This document shows, one piece after another, positions 17,752 through 26,294 of a stretch of DNA of 64,000 nt. Position 1 is the stretch's first letter, and each line of letters starts with the position of its first letter. The notes under the pieces are model-generated. The model worked only from the letters and a program-made list of their open reading frames with translations, searched no databases and had not been told where the DNA came from. The position numbers were made by a program, and so were the translations under genes. Source of the DNA: DASSSY01 sp035708205 (GTDB lineage: Bacteria; Bacteroidota; Bacteroidia; Chitinophagales; Chitinophagaceae); the NCBI GenBank assembly GCA_035708205.1, contig DASSSY010000004.1:1-64000 (forward strand), in the 5' to 3' direction.

Positions 17752-18423
17752 ATGAGGGATGTATCGTTAGCTCTTGCTTTTTTACTCTTGCTCTGTCTCA
17801 TTCCGGGTCAAGGCAGAGGGGGCACGGACAACTTGCCGATTGTTGTTTTACCCGCCAGAAGCGGCAACCCACAGTCCCCCATGGCCCTGCTTATCACGGG
17901 AGATGGCGGCTGGAAAGGGTTCGATCCAGCCTTAGCCAACCAATTTGTCAACAAGGGCGTGCCTGTGATTGCCCTGAATGCCCTCCATTATTTTTGGACA
18001 CCAAAAACCCCGGAAGAAAGCGCGGACGCAATAACCGGGCTGCTGACCACCTACCTCCGTTCCTGGCATAAGAAATCGTTTATCCTTATTGGCTATTCCT
18101 TTGGCGCAGATGTCCTGCCCTTTATCGTTAACCGCCTGCCTCATAACTTATTAATTAATTGTAGCGGAGCGGTATTCATCTCGCCCGGCAGCACTACGGA
18201 TTTTGAAATTCACATCTCACAAATGCTGGGCAAAAAAGAAAACCGGCGCTATGATGTTGTTCGGGAAATTCAAAACCTGAAAACCGGTAAGGCCTTATTC
18301 TTTTTCGGAAAGGAGGACCGTTATTTTCCCGTAAAATCGCTTCATTTCCCTTCAAATCGAATCATCTACCTGCAAAAAGAAATATCAATAAATCTTGCCC
18401 AAACGATCCTGGAAAAACTATGA
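17752..18423 (+). CDS. AcvB/VirJ-like lysyl-phosphatidylglycerol hydrolase, catalytic His apparently missing
   Basis: This 223-residue protein has a signal peptide (residues 1-23) and the alpha/beta-hydrolase fold of the AcvB/VirJ family, which hydrolyses lysyl-PG in the periplasm. ITGDGGWKGFD near residue 48 and the nucleophile elbow GYSFGADVLPF near 114-124 are intact, and FGKEDRYFPV supplies the acidic residue. The usual C-terminal LPG(G/D)HHF motif with the catalytic His is not seen; the region reads RIIYLQKEISINLAQTILEKL. The gene may encode an inactive or altered hydrolase. Pairing with mprF is the normal operon context of acvB. Confidence 0.8.
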   Translation: MRDVSLALAFLLLLCLIPGQGRGGTDNLPIVVLPARSGNPQSPMALLITGDGGWKGFDPALANQFVNKGVPVIALNALHYFWTPKTPEESADAITGLLTTYLRSWHKKSFILIGYSFGADVLPFIVNRLPHNLLINCSGAVFISPGSTTDFEIHISQMLGKKENRRYDVVREIQNLKTGKALFFFGKEDRYFPVKSLHFPSNRIIYLQKEISINLAQTILEKL

Positions 18424-18429
18424 TCAGAA

Positions 18430-19038
18430 TTACCGCGCTTCCTCTCTCTTCAAGGCCTTAAATATTTTAATGACAACCGGAATAGACACCACGATCACAA
18501 TACCGGCCACGATATAGTTTAGAAACGGCTTAAGCATAGGCCGGCTGCCGATGGCATATCCGGCCATTAAAAAGCTAAAAATCCATAGCACGGAACCAAG
18601 GGTTACAGACAAGAGAAAACGGGAAATATTCAGCCGGATCATCCCGGCAACAATGGGAGCGAAAGTGCGCACGATAGGCAAAAATAACCCGAAAGCAAGG
18701 GCCCGCCGACCGTATCTTTCATAAAAACGCTCCGCCGCGGCAATATGTTCCTTTTTAAAAAACCTGGAATCTGGACGTTCATGGAGCATCCGCCCGGCTT
18801 TCCGGCCAAAATAATAGCCGGTCAGGTTACCCATTACCGCCGCCATAAGCAACCAGCTGCCGGCGGCCACCAGCCCGTAATCAAGATGCCCGGCGGCGAT
18901 CATAGCGCCCGCGGCAAACATGAAAGCCCCGCTGGGAATAAAAAAGCAAAAAAATAAACCGGTTTGACCATAAATAGCTAAGAAAACGATCAACAAACCG
19001 CCATATTCAATAAGGGCTTGCGCGTCAAACATACTCAT
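18430..19038 (-). CDS. DedA family membrane protein
   Basis: This 202-residue protein has 4-5 hydrophobic segments and the VTT/DedA signatures. These are FFIPSGAFMFAAGAM near residues 32-46, GNLTGYYFGRKAG near 70-82 with the G..GY..G pattern, and FLPIVRTFAPIVAGM near 119-133 with the essential Arg. DedA proteins are envelope flippases or transporters, some translocating undecaprenyl phosphate or phosphatidylethanolamine. It converges with the acvB-like gene only 6 bp away, so it is a separate transcription unit on the opposite strand. Confidence 0.9.
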   Translation of the reverse strand: MSMFDAQALIEYGGLLIVFLAIYGQTGLFFCFFIPSGAFMFAAGAMIAAGHLDYGLVAAGSWLLMAAVMGNLTGYYFGRKAGRMLHERPDSRFFKKEHIAAAERFYERYGRRALAFGLFLPIVRTFAPIVAGMIRLNISRFLLSVTLGSVLWIFSFLMAGYAIGSRPMLKPFLNYIVAGIVIVVSIPVVIKIFKALKREEAR

Positions 19039-19170
19039 ATGGCATAAACAGGGTAAATAATAACCTATAAAAAATCAGTTTCAATACAATTGCAAAGGTA
19101 AGCCTCCCGTAGACAAAAGGCAACATCAACAATAGAAATCGTTGAAAACAACGGGGAAAACCACTTGCTT

Positions 19171-20292
19171 CTACATCCGTACTCTCATCCGCTTTGAAAA
19201 CTCACGGTTGAGATAAGGCTTCAGCTTTTCCCAAGGGATCATGACAGAAATAATACCCATTACATAAGGAGCCACTTCATATTGATTATAGGTAAAGTAC
19301 AGCCCTGAACCGTCGAAAGAAAAATTACCATTGGGCATAAGCTTATTTTCAAAAAGATACTCCGTTAGCGAATCCGTAGCTTTAAGCTGATAATCTTCGC
19401 GGAACTGCTGCTCCAGCATTTTTTCCAGAACATTGCTATCCGCTGAAACAATATCGCTCAAAACCATTACCTTTTTATTTTCGACGTCAAGGCATTCAAA
19501 CAGGTCCCACGCCCCCCCGTGCGCACCGCCGGAATACTGATAGCCGCTGGTCAGTAAAATGACATAGCCGTCTTGATTATAATCAACCGAAACATCATTA
19601 TTCATCTCCCAGCGCCAAATCCCGCTGCTATCGTCCCGGGCGTTATCCCGGTTTACCTGATATTCCGCGCTATTACTGTCTATCCGAAGGGTAAAGTTCT
19701 CCAATAATGACAGGTCCGGGTTATATTGCTGGCCCTTTTTAATCATCCGGTTAACCCAGTCCGCAGTTTCCGAATCGCCCAGGGCCAGCGGCGCGGAATA
19801 TTCAAGGTCATAAGAGCGGTCATCAGTTGTATTTTCCGAAAAAAGAAAAACGGTCGTATCAATACTTTGATAAGTAAACGCCTGCACCCCTTGAGGGGTT
19901 TCCTCCTTTAATAAAACCGGGTAGTTTTTTTTCCGGTCAGCGCTGTACCATGTGCCGGCTATCCGGCCTTGGTCATACCGGCACTTCCAAACCGGCTTAC
20001 CCACTGGCCGGCCATCATCATCCAGCCCTTCAGAAAAAAACAACCGCCCCGCCGAACTGCTGTCAGGCACCAAGACCAATGGGATTCTCTGCCGGTATTC
20101 CAGATATTCGTAATACAGCTGGCTATTTTGCGGAAGATTGCCCCATTGCATGATGACCGGCTGCCCGGCTATGGTGCCGGTAAAGGTTTTATAGAACGTC
20201 ACCCGGGGGCCGCGGGCATCCTGCGCCTGAACGGTCCGGACGTTACACAAAAGCGCTAAAAGGACGACAACGGTTAATTTTTGAAGGTTCAT
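19171..20292 (-). CDS. Secreted DUF3298/RsiV-domain protein
   Basis: This 373-residue protein has a signal peptide (cleavage near residue 23, VQAQ-DA). The C-terminal 200 residues match the DUF3298 (RsiV) pattern, including SGGAHGGAWDLFECLDVENK near 253-273 and the ending FTYNQYEVAPYVMGIISVMIPW. It lacks the N-terminal sigma-binding segment of anti-sigma RsiV proteins, so it is probably a periplasmic or surface protein of unknown role. It lies 208 bp downstream of the TonB receptor on the same strand. Confidence 0.8.
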   Translation of the reverse strand: MNLQKLTVVVLLALLCNVRTVQAQDARGPRVTFYKTFTGTIAGQPVIMQWGNLPQNSQLYYEYLEYRQRIPLVLVPDSSSAGRLFFSEGLDDDGRPVGKPVWKCRYDQGRIAGTWYSADRKKNYPVLLKEETPQGVQAFTYQSIDTTVFLFSENTTDDRSYDLEYSAPLALGDSETADWVNRMIKKGQQYNPDLSLLENFTLRIDSNSAEYQVNRDNARDDSSGIWRWEMNNDVSVDYNQDGYVILLTSGYQYSGGAHGGAWDLFECLDVENKKVMVLSDIVSADSNVLEKMLEQQFREDYQLKATDSLTEYLFENKLMPNGNFSFDGSGLYFTYNQYEVAPYVMGIISVMIPWEKLKPYLNREFSKRMRVRM

Positions 20293-20500
20293 AGCTTTCT
20301 CTTTTGAAGGTTATGTTATGGCTATACCAATCATTAGGGTTGGACTTTCCATGTAAGCCACTCCTATGGTTGTCCGGGACGAATTTAGCCCTTTTCTTCA
20401 ACAGTATTTTACAAGCAATTCATTGCCGGCTGTGTCATTTCCTTCTTATATATAAAAATGAGTCCCGAAGGCCTCAATGGCAACACACGTTTTTTACAAC

Positions 20501-22375
20501 CTATTTTTCTTTCCATTGGAATTTAACGCCGAGACTGAACCATCTTGGCGGCATCGGTACGGCACCGGCTTCGTGGTATTGCGCATTAAGAATATTGGAG
20601 ATGTCCGCATAAATCAGGAAAGACCTTAGCCGGTAATCCACCCGGGCGTCCAGCACATCATAAGCATCGTTCAACATCCGTTTGATATAGCGGTTTGTGA
20701 TGTGAAAGGAAAAATTGTCATACCGATACGATATGCCGGCAATAAGCTGATGTTTCAAGGTTTCCAGCACATATTTTGACTGGTCATCGCCATTGGCGGA
20801 CAAAGGCTTTGGATTAAGATAATTATAGCTGACCTGATAACCAAACTGCCGGTTCCGGCCCAAAGAAAATTGCTGCTCCATCCGGGCATACATGCCGTAA
20901 ATTTTATTCTCTCCAAAATTTACGGGTGAATAAGGTACGCTGTCATTCGACCTTATCCAATCAATAAAATCAGTAATGTCCCGGTAAAAAGCGCCGGTCT
21001 GAACGGACAGTCCATGCCCGTGATACCGGACATTGGCATCATAGGCCCACGCCCCCTCAGGCTGTACCTCCGGATTCCCGACATTACCCGGTGGCTGATT
21101 TAAATACAAATCGGTAAAGGAAGGAATGCGCTGTCCCGAACCCGCACTGGCAGAGATCTTCCAGTCTTCATTGACAAGATAGGCCAGGTCAAGACCCGGA
21201 TAGGCCTGCCAGCCAAAATCGGTGTTGTAGTTGGCATACAAGCCGATATTGGCAATCAGCTTGCCAAAGAGATTTTTCCGGTATTCCGCGTAAGCGCCAT
21301 GATTGTTCCTTTGATGTTTGCCAATGTTGGAGCTGTTGATCTTTCCTAAGCGGGATTCCCAGCCAAAACCAAGCGTCCCGTTGCCAAGGGGCAGGCTTCC
21401 GTTCAATTCCAGCATCAGGGCGTTCGTGTAATGCACAGAACGCCCAATGGCAGGTTGTTGTTTAATATAACGGTAATCATCCCGGTCATAACGATCGCTG
21501 ATACGGGGCGAGAGGGTAACGCTGCCTATTTTATGTTTAGAAGAAAGGCTGAAAATGCCGGTTTCCACAATTTCTTCAGAATTTTTGTCGCCGGGCGCAG
21601 CATAAAAGCCATTAGCGCCAAAATCATTGTGAACATACCCGGCTAAAGCCTGAACAGAGTTATTCATATTAAAATTATAGTTACCATTGTAAAAAAACTG
21701 GCTGGCTGCTTGTGCCGAATTATAACGCTGCCCGTTATACTGGTCCCTTCCAAAGGCAAACAACTGGCTTTGCTTATCATTGCCGTAATTGGCCGTCAGC
21801 TGCAGGCTCCCCCCGCCGTAAAGACCACTGCCGTCGCCTTCCGCTTTTTGCGCAAAAGAAGAACCAGATTGCAAGTTGGCAGTTACAAAAGATTTTGAGC
21901 TTTTTTTGGTCACAATATTAATAGCACCGGTCAGGGCGTTAATACCATAAACCCTTGCGGCGGCGCCATGCAGGATCTCGATATGATCAATCGCATCTAA
22001 AGGTACCGGTATATTCATCATATTATGTGCCGTCTGGGCATTGATCAGCTTAATGCCGTTCAACAAAACCAATGTTTGTTCCGAAGTACCACCATCCATA
22101 CTGATATCGGCCTGGCCGCCAAAAGGACTGCGTTGCTGGATATCCACGCCGCCCACATAAGCCAGCAGTTCATTGACAGAATGCACCGGGAGTTGTTCAA
22201 TTTCCTTAGCCGTAATGACCTGGATATTCCTGCTGGATTCATTAAAGGGAATATCTAACCGGTTACCCCGAATGACCACTTCGTTCAAATTTTTGCTGGT
22301 GCTATCCGCGGCTTGTTGTGCAAATGCAGCTCCTGATATCAGGGCTAAAGCCAAAGTAATAATCGTTCTTTTCAT
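20501..22375 (-). CDS. TonB-dependent outer membrane receptor (BtuB-like architecture)
   Basis: This 624-residue protein begins at the ATG at 22375, giving a clear signal peptide (MKRTIITLALALISGAAFAQ). The plug domain follows, with LNEVVIRGNR as a TonB-box-like start and VNELLAYVGGVDIQQRSPFG and VYGINALTGAINIVTK as plug motifs. A beta-barrel ends in aromatic-rich strands (FSLGVKFQWKEK). There is no SusD partner. The substrate is unknown; the layout resembles BtuB but no cobalamin riboswitch is seen upstream. It is transcribed away from a MocR-like regulator whose promoter overlaps its own, so that regulator probably controls it. Confidence 0.92.
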   Translation of the reverse strand: MKRTIITLALALISGAAFAQQAADSTSKNLNEVVIRGNRLDIPFNESSRNIQVITAKEIEQLPVHSVNELLAYVGGVDIQQRSPFGGQADISMDGGTSEQTLVLLNGIKLINAQTAHNMMNIPVPLDAIDHIEILHGAAARVYGINALTGAINIVTKKSSKSFVTANLQSGSSFAQKAEGDGSGLYGGGSLQLTANYGNDKQSQLFAFGRDQYNGQRYNSAQAASQFFYNGNYNFNMNNSVQALAGYVHNDFGANGFYAAPGDKNSEEIVETGIFSLSSKHKIGSVTLSPRISDRYDRDDYRYIKQQPAIGRSVHYTNALMLELNGSLPLGNGTLGFGWESRLGKINSSNIGKHQRNNHGAYAEYRKNLFGKLIANIGLYANYNTDFGWQAYPGLDLAYLVNEDWKISASAGSGQRIPSFTDLYLNQPPGNVGNPEVQPEGAWAYDANVRYHGHGLSVQTGAFYRDITDFIDWIRSNDSVPYSPVNFGENKIYGMYARMEQQFSLGRNRQFGYQVSYNYLNPKPLSANGDDQSKYVLETLKHQLIAGISYRYDNFSFHITNRYIKRMLNDAYDVLDARVDYRLRSFLIYADISNILNAQYHEAGAVPMPPRWFSLGVKFQWKEK

Positions 22376-22459
22376 AAAATATTGCTTAATGACGAATCTT
22401 TTGTGTCTCTGCAAGGTATCTCTCCCGACGCTCATTTACTATATTTTCAATTCAGGGCG

Positions 22460-22488
22460 CAAAGGTTCGCATTTAAACTTTATCTTTG
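22460..22488. promoter_or_regulatory. Back-to-back -7 elements of the divergent receptor/regulator pair
   Basis: The plus strand carries TATCTTTG at 22481-22488, a perfect -7 element 20 bp before the regulator ATG. The minus strand carries AACCTTTGCG at 22460-22467, a near-consensus -7 box for the receptor gene. They lie 13 bp apart, so the two transcription units share one control region. The -33 elements are poor on both strands, consistent with activator dependence. Confidence 0.5.
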
Positions 22489-22507
22489 ATAGTCCAGTTA
22501 AAAGAAA

Positions 22508-23977
22508 ATGAGTAGTCCGGTTGAAATCTCCTTTGGCCAAATCATTAAAATTGACCGCCGTAAGTCGGACGCGGTCTATCTGCAGATCGTTTATCAATTT
22601 ATCAATGCCGTTCAGCGCAGGATCCTGGAAGCCGGGCAGCGGATACCCGGAAGCCGGATTTTGAGCCGAGAACTGGGTGTACACCGCAAAACGATAGTGG
22701 CGGCATTGGAAGAGCTGCAGGCGCAGGGTTGGATTGCCGCCAAACCCAATGTGGGCACTTTTGTCCGCGACCCCGGCAGGAATGCCGAAAGGGCAGGCAT
22801 GGGAGTACCTTTTCCGGAAAGCGCCGGTTTTGGCTTCCGGAAAAGCTTTATCCTGGATGCCCCGGACCAGCATAATGAATGTCCCTACCGCTTTACTACC
22901 GGAGAGCCGGACTACCGGATCATCAAAACTGATGAGCTGGCCCGATTCTACTCGGTAGCCTTAAAACGTAAAAGCCTTATCAAAAAGCTATCCGGATTTA
23001 CCGTGCAGGGCAATCCGTTTTTCAAAAAGCAATTGAGCTATTACATCAACCAGACAAAAGGTTTTCACATCGCCCCGGAAAACCTGCTGATCGCCCAGAG
23101 TAAAGAGGTCATTTTATACATCCTGACACAATTATTAATCCGACCGCAGGATGTTGTTCTTGTCGGGGAGCTAAGCTATCATTTTTCCAATATGGTGTTC
23201 CGGCAGGCCGGGGCAACGCTGAAAACCATCCCGATGGACACACAGGGTATAAAGGTTGATTTCATCCGCAACCATTTCCAGAAAGGCGACATCAGGGTCC
23301 TGTACGTTCATCCGCAACATCAATATCCGACAACGGTCAATTTGCCCGAAGATCGCCGGCAGGCCTTAGCCGAACTGGCCCGTGAATATGGTTTTGTGAT
23401 TATTGAAGATGACACGGATGGCGAATTGTCCTACGAAAAAGTGACGGCGCCCCCGCTGGTCAAAATGGCGACTACGGGAAACGTCATTTACCTGGGCGCA
23501 TTCGGTCAATTTCTAACCCCCGGTTTCCAGGTTAATTTCATGATCGCGCCTAAGGATTTAATTGAAGAAGCTTATAAATACCTAAATATATTCGGTCATA
23601 GCGACATTGTCAAAGAACAGGCGCTTGCAGAGATGATCCATGAAGGCGATATTCACCGCTACCACCGAAAAGCCCTGAAAATATACCATTCCCGGAGGGA
23701 CCATTTCGCCCAATTATTAAAGACCCATTTGCCGGACCGGGTTGATGTCCATGTTCCGGCTGGCGGACTGGCTTTCTGGCAGCCTTTCAATCAGCCGTTT
23801 TCGCTCAGCAGGCTGGCCGGAATCTGCCAGGCCCAAGGGCTTTTCCTTCCCCGGACCTGCCTGTACCAGAATCAAAAAATCACGGCTTTGCGTTTAGGCT
23901 TTGGCCATTTGAACGAAGAAGAGATGCCTGAAGTGGTCAAAATCTTATCCACCGCATTGAATCTAAATTCCATTTAA
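22508..23977 (+). CDS. MocR/PdxR-like GntR regulator with degenerate aminotransferase domain
   Basis: This 489-residue protein has an N-terminal GntR winged helix (about 15-90; GSRILSRELGVHRKTIVAAL) and a C-terminal fold-type I aminotransferase domain. In active MocR/GabR proteins the PLP lysine lies in a G-T/S-F-S-K motif; here the strand reads YLGAFGQFLTPGFQVNF. The lysine is replaced by Gln334, and the Arg seven residues later by Gln341. IIEDDTDGELSYE keeps the PLP-pyridine Asp. The protein may bind another ligand or bind PLP non-covalently. It is divergent from the TonB receptor, its likely target. Confidence 0.87.
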   Translation: MSSPVEISFGQIIKIDRRKSDAVYLQIVYQFINAVQRRILEAGQRIPGSRILSRELGVHRKTIVAALEELQAQGWIAAKPNVGTFVRDPGRNAERAGMGVPFPESAGFGFRKSFILDAPDQHNECPYRFTTGEPDYRIIKTDELARFYSVALKRKSLIKKLSGFTVQGNPFFKKQLSYYINQTKGFHIAPENLLIAQSKEVILYILTQLLIRPQDVVLVGELSYHFSNMVFRQAGATLKTIPMDTQGIKVDFIRNHFQKGDIRVLYVHPQHQYPTTVNLPEDRRQALAELAREYGFVIIEDDTDGELSYEKVTAPPLVKMATTGNVIYLGAFGQFLTPGFQVNFMIAPKDLIEEAYKYLNIFGHSDIVKEQALAEMIHEGDIHRYHRKALKIYHSRRDHFAQLLKTHLPDRVDVHVPAGGLAFWQPFNQPFSLSRLAGICQAQGLFLPRTCLYQNQKITALRLGFGHLNEEEMPEVVKILSTALNLNSI

Positions 23978-24028
23978 AAGATTAAATTCGTTGGTTCAGG
24001 GCTGTCTCCGTCCAATTTATTGAATGTC

Positions 24029-24478
24029 ATGTATTGCCTGATAATGATAGGGCTTCCCCTAATTCTTTTACTGGCTTTAGTCTTCATTCTTTTAAAAAAG
24101 AAAAAGTCAATAATATTCCTGATAATAGGTCTGGTGGCCTGGGGCGCCTCCGGCTATTTTATTTACCGATTGATGCTTGTTACCGCCTTAACCGGTGAAA
24201 AAACCTACGCTTTTAATCAAAAGAAATGGCAGGAAGACAAAACCAACAGATGGCGGATGGCAAGCGGTTTGGTTGACAACAAATTGCTTGAACACAAAGA
24301 TAGCAATCAGGTACTGTTATTACTTGGACAACCGGATATAAGGATTGACTCGCAACAGCAATGGATTTATCAAACGGGAGCAGGAGGTGGGGAATTAGCT
24401 TTCCTATTTCATTATCTGGATATAACCTACAAAGACGGAAAAGTCATTAAGGCAACCACAAGGGAAGTTAAAGACTAA
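24029..24478 (+). CDS. Small membrane-anchored protein with BamE/SmpA-like domain
   Basis: This 149-residue protein has two hydrophobic segments near the N-terminus (about 5-25 and 30-52). The domain RMASGLVDNKLLEHKDSNQV followed by LLLLGQPD resembles the BamE/SmpA/OmlA fold, where a two-helix motif before LGxPD is typical. ATG at 24029 is preferred to the TTG three codons earlier. The function is unknown. It lies between the regulator and the nuo operon and is probably its own unit. Confidence 0.65.
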   Translation: MYCLIMIGLPLILLLALVFILLKKKKSIIFLIIGLVAWGASGYFIYRLMLVTALTGEKTYAFNQKKWQEDKTNRWRMASGLVDNKLLEHKDSNQVLLLLGQPDIRIDSQQQWIYQTGAGGGELAFLFHYLDITYKDGKVIKATTREVKD

Positions 24479-24632
24479 GTTTTAAGGCGCCCAACCTCCC
24501 GTCCATAAAAAACGACTGCAATCCGGGCAAGCCGCGCAACTAAAGAAAAATAATTGCAGGCCAACCAGAAACCTCGCGATTTTCGCTTTATTCTGCTCGC
24601 CGTTTATCGCCTAATTTTAATTTTGTAGTGGG

Positions 24633-24664
24633 TTTGTATTTTCCTCTAACAAGCGTTAATTTTG
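24633..24664 (+). promoter_or_regulatory. nuo operon promoter
   Basis: TTTG at 24633-24636, a 20-nt spacer and TAATTTTG at 24657-24664 match the Bacteroidota promoter consensus. The site is 22 bp upstream of the nuoA start. Confidence 0.75.
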
Positions 24665-24685
24665 TGGGTTGAATTGAACTTTACG

Positions 24686-25087
24686 ATGATGTCCACCATA
24701 TTTCTAGATGCGGCAAATGGCGCACACGCTTCTTCTTTTGCCCCCATCCTGCTTCAGGTAATTATTGCTGTGGGGTTTGTCGCCCTTATTGCCGTTATTT
24801 CACATTTGCTGGGCCCTAAAAGACGAACACAGGACAAGCTGATCAACTTTGAAAGCGGCATCCCGGCAGTCGGAAACGCCCGGCAGCCCATGGCCGTAAA
24901 ATACTTTATTGTGGCCATCTTATTTGTGTTGTTCGATGTGGAAGTCATATTCTTTTATCCTTATGCCGTTAATTTCCGCGAGTTGGGTACTAAAGGTTTT
25001 TGGGAAGTGTTGATGTTTGTCGGCTTTTTTCTTTGTGGTTTTTTCTATATCATTAAAAAAGGCGCGCTTAACTGGAAAGAAGACTAA
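24686..25087 (+). CDS. nuoA: NADH-quinone oxidoreductase subunit A
   Basis: This subunit of about 133 residues has three membrane helices and the family motif FESGIPAVGNARQPMAVKYF (E and G of the quinone-channel loop) followed by ILFVLFDVEVIFFYPYAV. It belongs to the membrane part of complex I that contacts NuoB/NuoD. Two adjacent ATGs (24686, 24689) are possible starts; an upstream in-frame TTG is excluded because it overlaps the -7 box. First gene of the nuo operon. Confidence 0.96.
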   Translation: MMSTIFLDAANGAHASSFAPILLQVIIAVGFVALIAVISHLLGPKRRTQDKLINFESGIPAVGNARQPMAVKYFIVAILFVLFDVEVIFFYPYAVNFRELGTKGFWEVLMFVGFFLCGFFYIIKKGALNWKED

Positions 25088-25112
25088 ATCGGGCGGCAAT
25101 AAAAATTAGATC

Positions 25113-25679
25113 ATGAGACCTGTAAAATATAACGAAAATAAGAAGGTGGCGATGGCCGATATTCCCGAAGGGTATTCGGGCGAAGGCTTTATGGCCACAA
25201 AATTTGGAGAAGTGATCCGTATGGCCCGGGCCAATTCACTTTGGCCATTGCCATTTGCCACCTCTTGCTGCGGCATTGAATTTATGGCGACCATGGGCCC
25301 GAATTACGATTTAGGCCGTTTCGGTGCCGAGCGCATGGGCTTCACGCCGCGTCAGTGCGATATGTTGCTGGTGGCCGGCACCATTGCGAAAAAAATGGGG
25401 CCGATTCTCCGGCAGGTATATTTGCAAATGGCGGAGCCCCGATGGGTCATTGCCATCGGGGCCTGTGCCAGTAGCGGCGGCATTTTCGATTCTTATCCTG
25501 TTTTACAGGGCATTGACCAGGTCATCCCGGTAGATGTTTATGTTCCCGGTTGCCCGCCAAGACCGGAAGGTATTTTAGAAGGCATTTTAAAGCTGCAGGA
25601 AATCGTTAAGCACGAAAGCCTGCGCCGGCGGCACAGCGATAAATATAAAGGTTTACTGAACGAATACGGTATCCAGTAG
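25113..25679 (+). CDS. nuoB: NADH-quinone oxidoreductase subunit B
   Basis: This 188-residue peripheral subunit carries iron-sulfur cluster N2. The tandem cysteines in FATSCCGIEFMATMG, the third ligand in GACASSGG and the fourth in YVPGCPPRPEG are all present. It passes electrons from the hydrophilic arm to quinone. It follows nuoA by 25 bp. Confidence 0.97.
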   Translation: MRPVKYNENKKVAMADIPEGYSGEGFMATKFGEVIRMARANSLWPLPFATSCCGIEFMATMGPNYDLGRFGAERMGFTPRQCDMLLVAGTIAKKMGPILRQVYLQMAEPRWVIAIGACASSGGIFDSYPVLQGIDQVIPVDVYVPGCPPRPEGILEGILKLQEIVKHESLRRRHSDKYKGLLNEYGIQ

Positions 25680-25710
25680 ACCAACTATCCGACAATTTGA
25701 CAATGCGATA

Positions 25711-26217
25711 ATGACCAACGAACAAATAAAAGAAGCCTTATCGGCAAAATTCCCAACCCTTTCTGAATGGGAAACGCCACATGATCTGCTGACTTTTCGA
25801 GCTGATGCTCAGGGAGGATTGAAAGTGCTGCAGTATTTATATGACGACGACCATTTGGCTTTTCGCTTTCTGACAGATATCACGGCTGTTCATTTCCCCG
25901 GCAGAACCGGTGAAGAGCTTTGCGTGGTTTATCATCTGCACAGTTTAGAAACCAATGCCCGGCTGCGGATGAAATTGTATGTGCCGGAAGGACGACCGGA
26001 TGTTTATTCGGCCACATCCCTGTTCTCCGGTGCTAACTGGATGGAACGGGAAACTTACGATTTCTTCGGGATTAATTTTATCGGGCATCCGAACCTGACA
26101 AGGATTTTAAATGTGGATGAGATGGATTATTTCCCTATGCGGAAACAGTATCCTATGGAAGATCCGACAAGAACGGATAAAGATGATGACATGTTTGGCC
26201 GTGGCGGGAGCTATTAA
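25711..26217 (+). CDS. nuoC: NADH-quinone oxidoreductase subunit C
   Basis: This 168-residue subunit of the 30-kDa family carries the signature ERETYDFFGINFIGHPNLTR near residues 111-130. It is separate from NuoD here, not fused as in enterobacteria. It sits between nuoB and nuoD in the same operon. Confidence 0.95.
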   Translation: MTNEQIKEALSAKFPTLSEWETPHDLLTFRADAQGGLKVLQYLYDDDHLAFRFLTDITAVHFPGRTGEELCVVYHLHSLETNARLRMKLYVPEGRPDVYSATSLFSGANWMERETYDFFGINFIGHPNLTRILNVDEMDYFPMRKQYPMEDPTRTDKDDDMFGRGGSY

Positions 26218-26294
26218 CCCCGTCCGTACGCTTGATTTTTAAACGGGAATAACAGCTATCGGTTAACGCCTTTTCCCAATTATTTTTGACAACA

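Noticed and set aside
22376..22507. Possible cobalamin riboswitch upstream of the BtuB-like receptor
   Set aside because: The 130-bp leader is too short and lacks the B12-box consensus.
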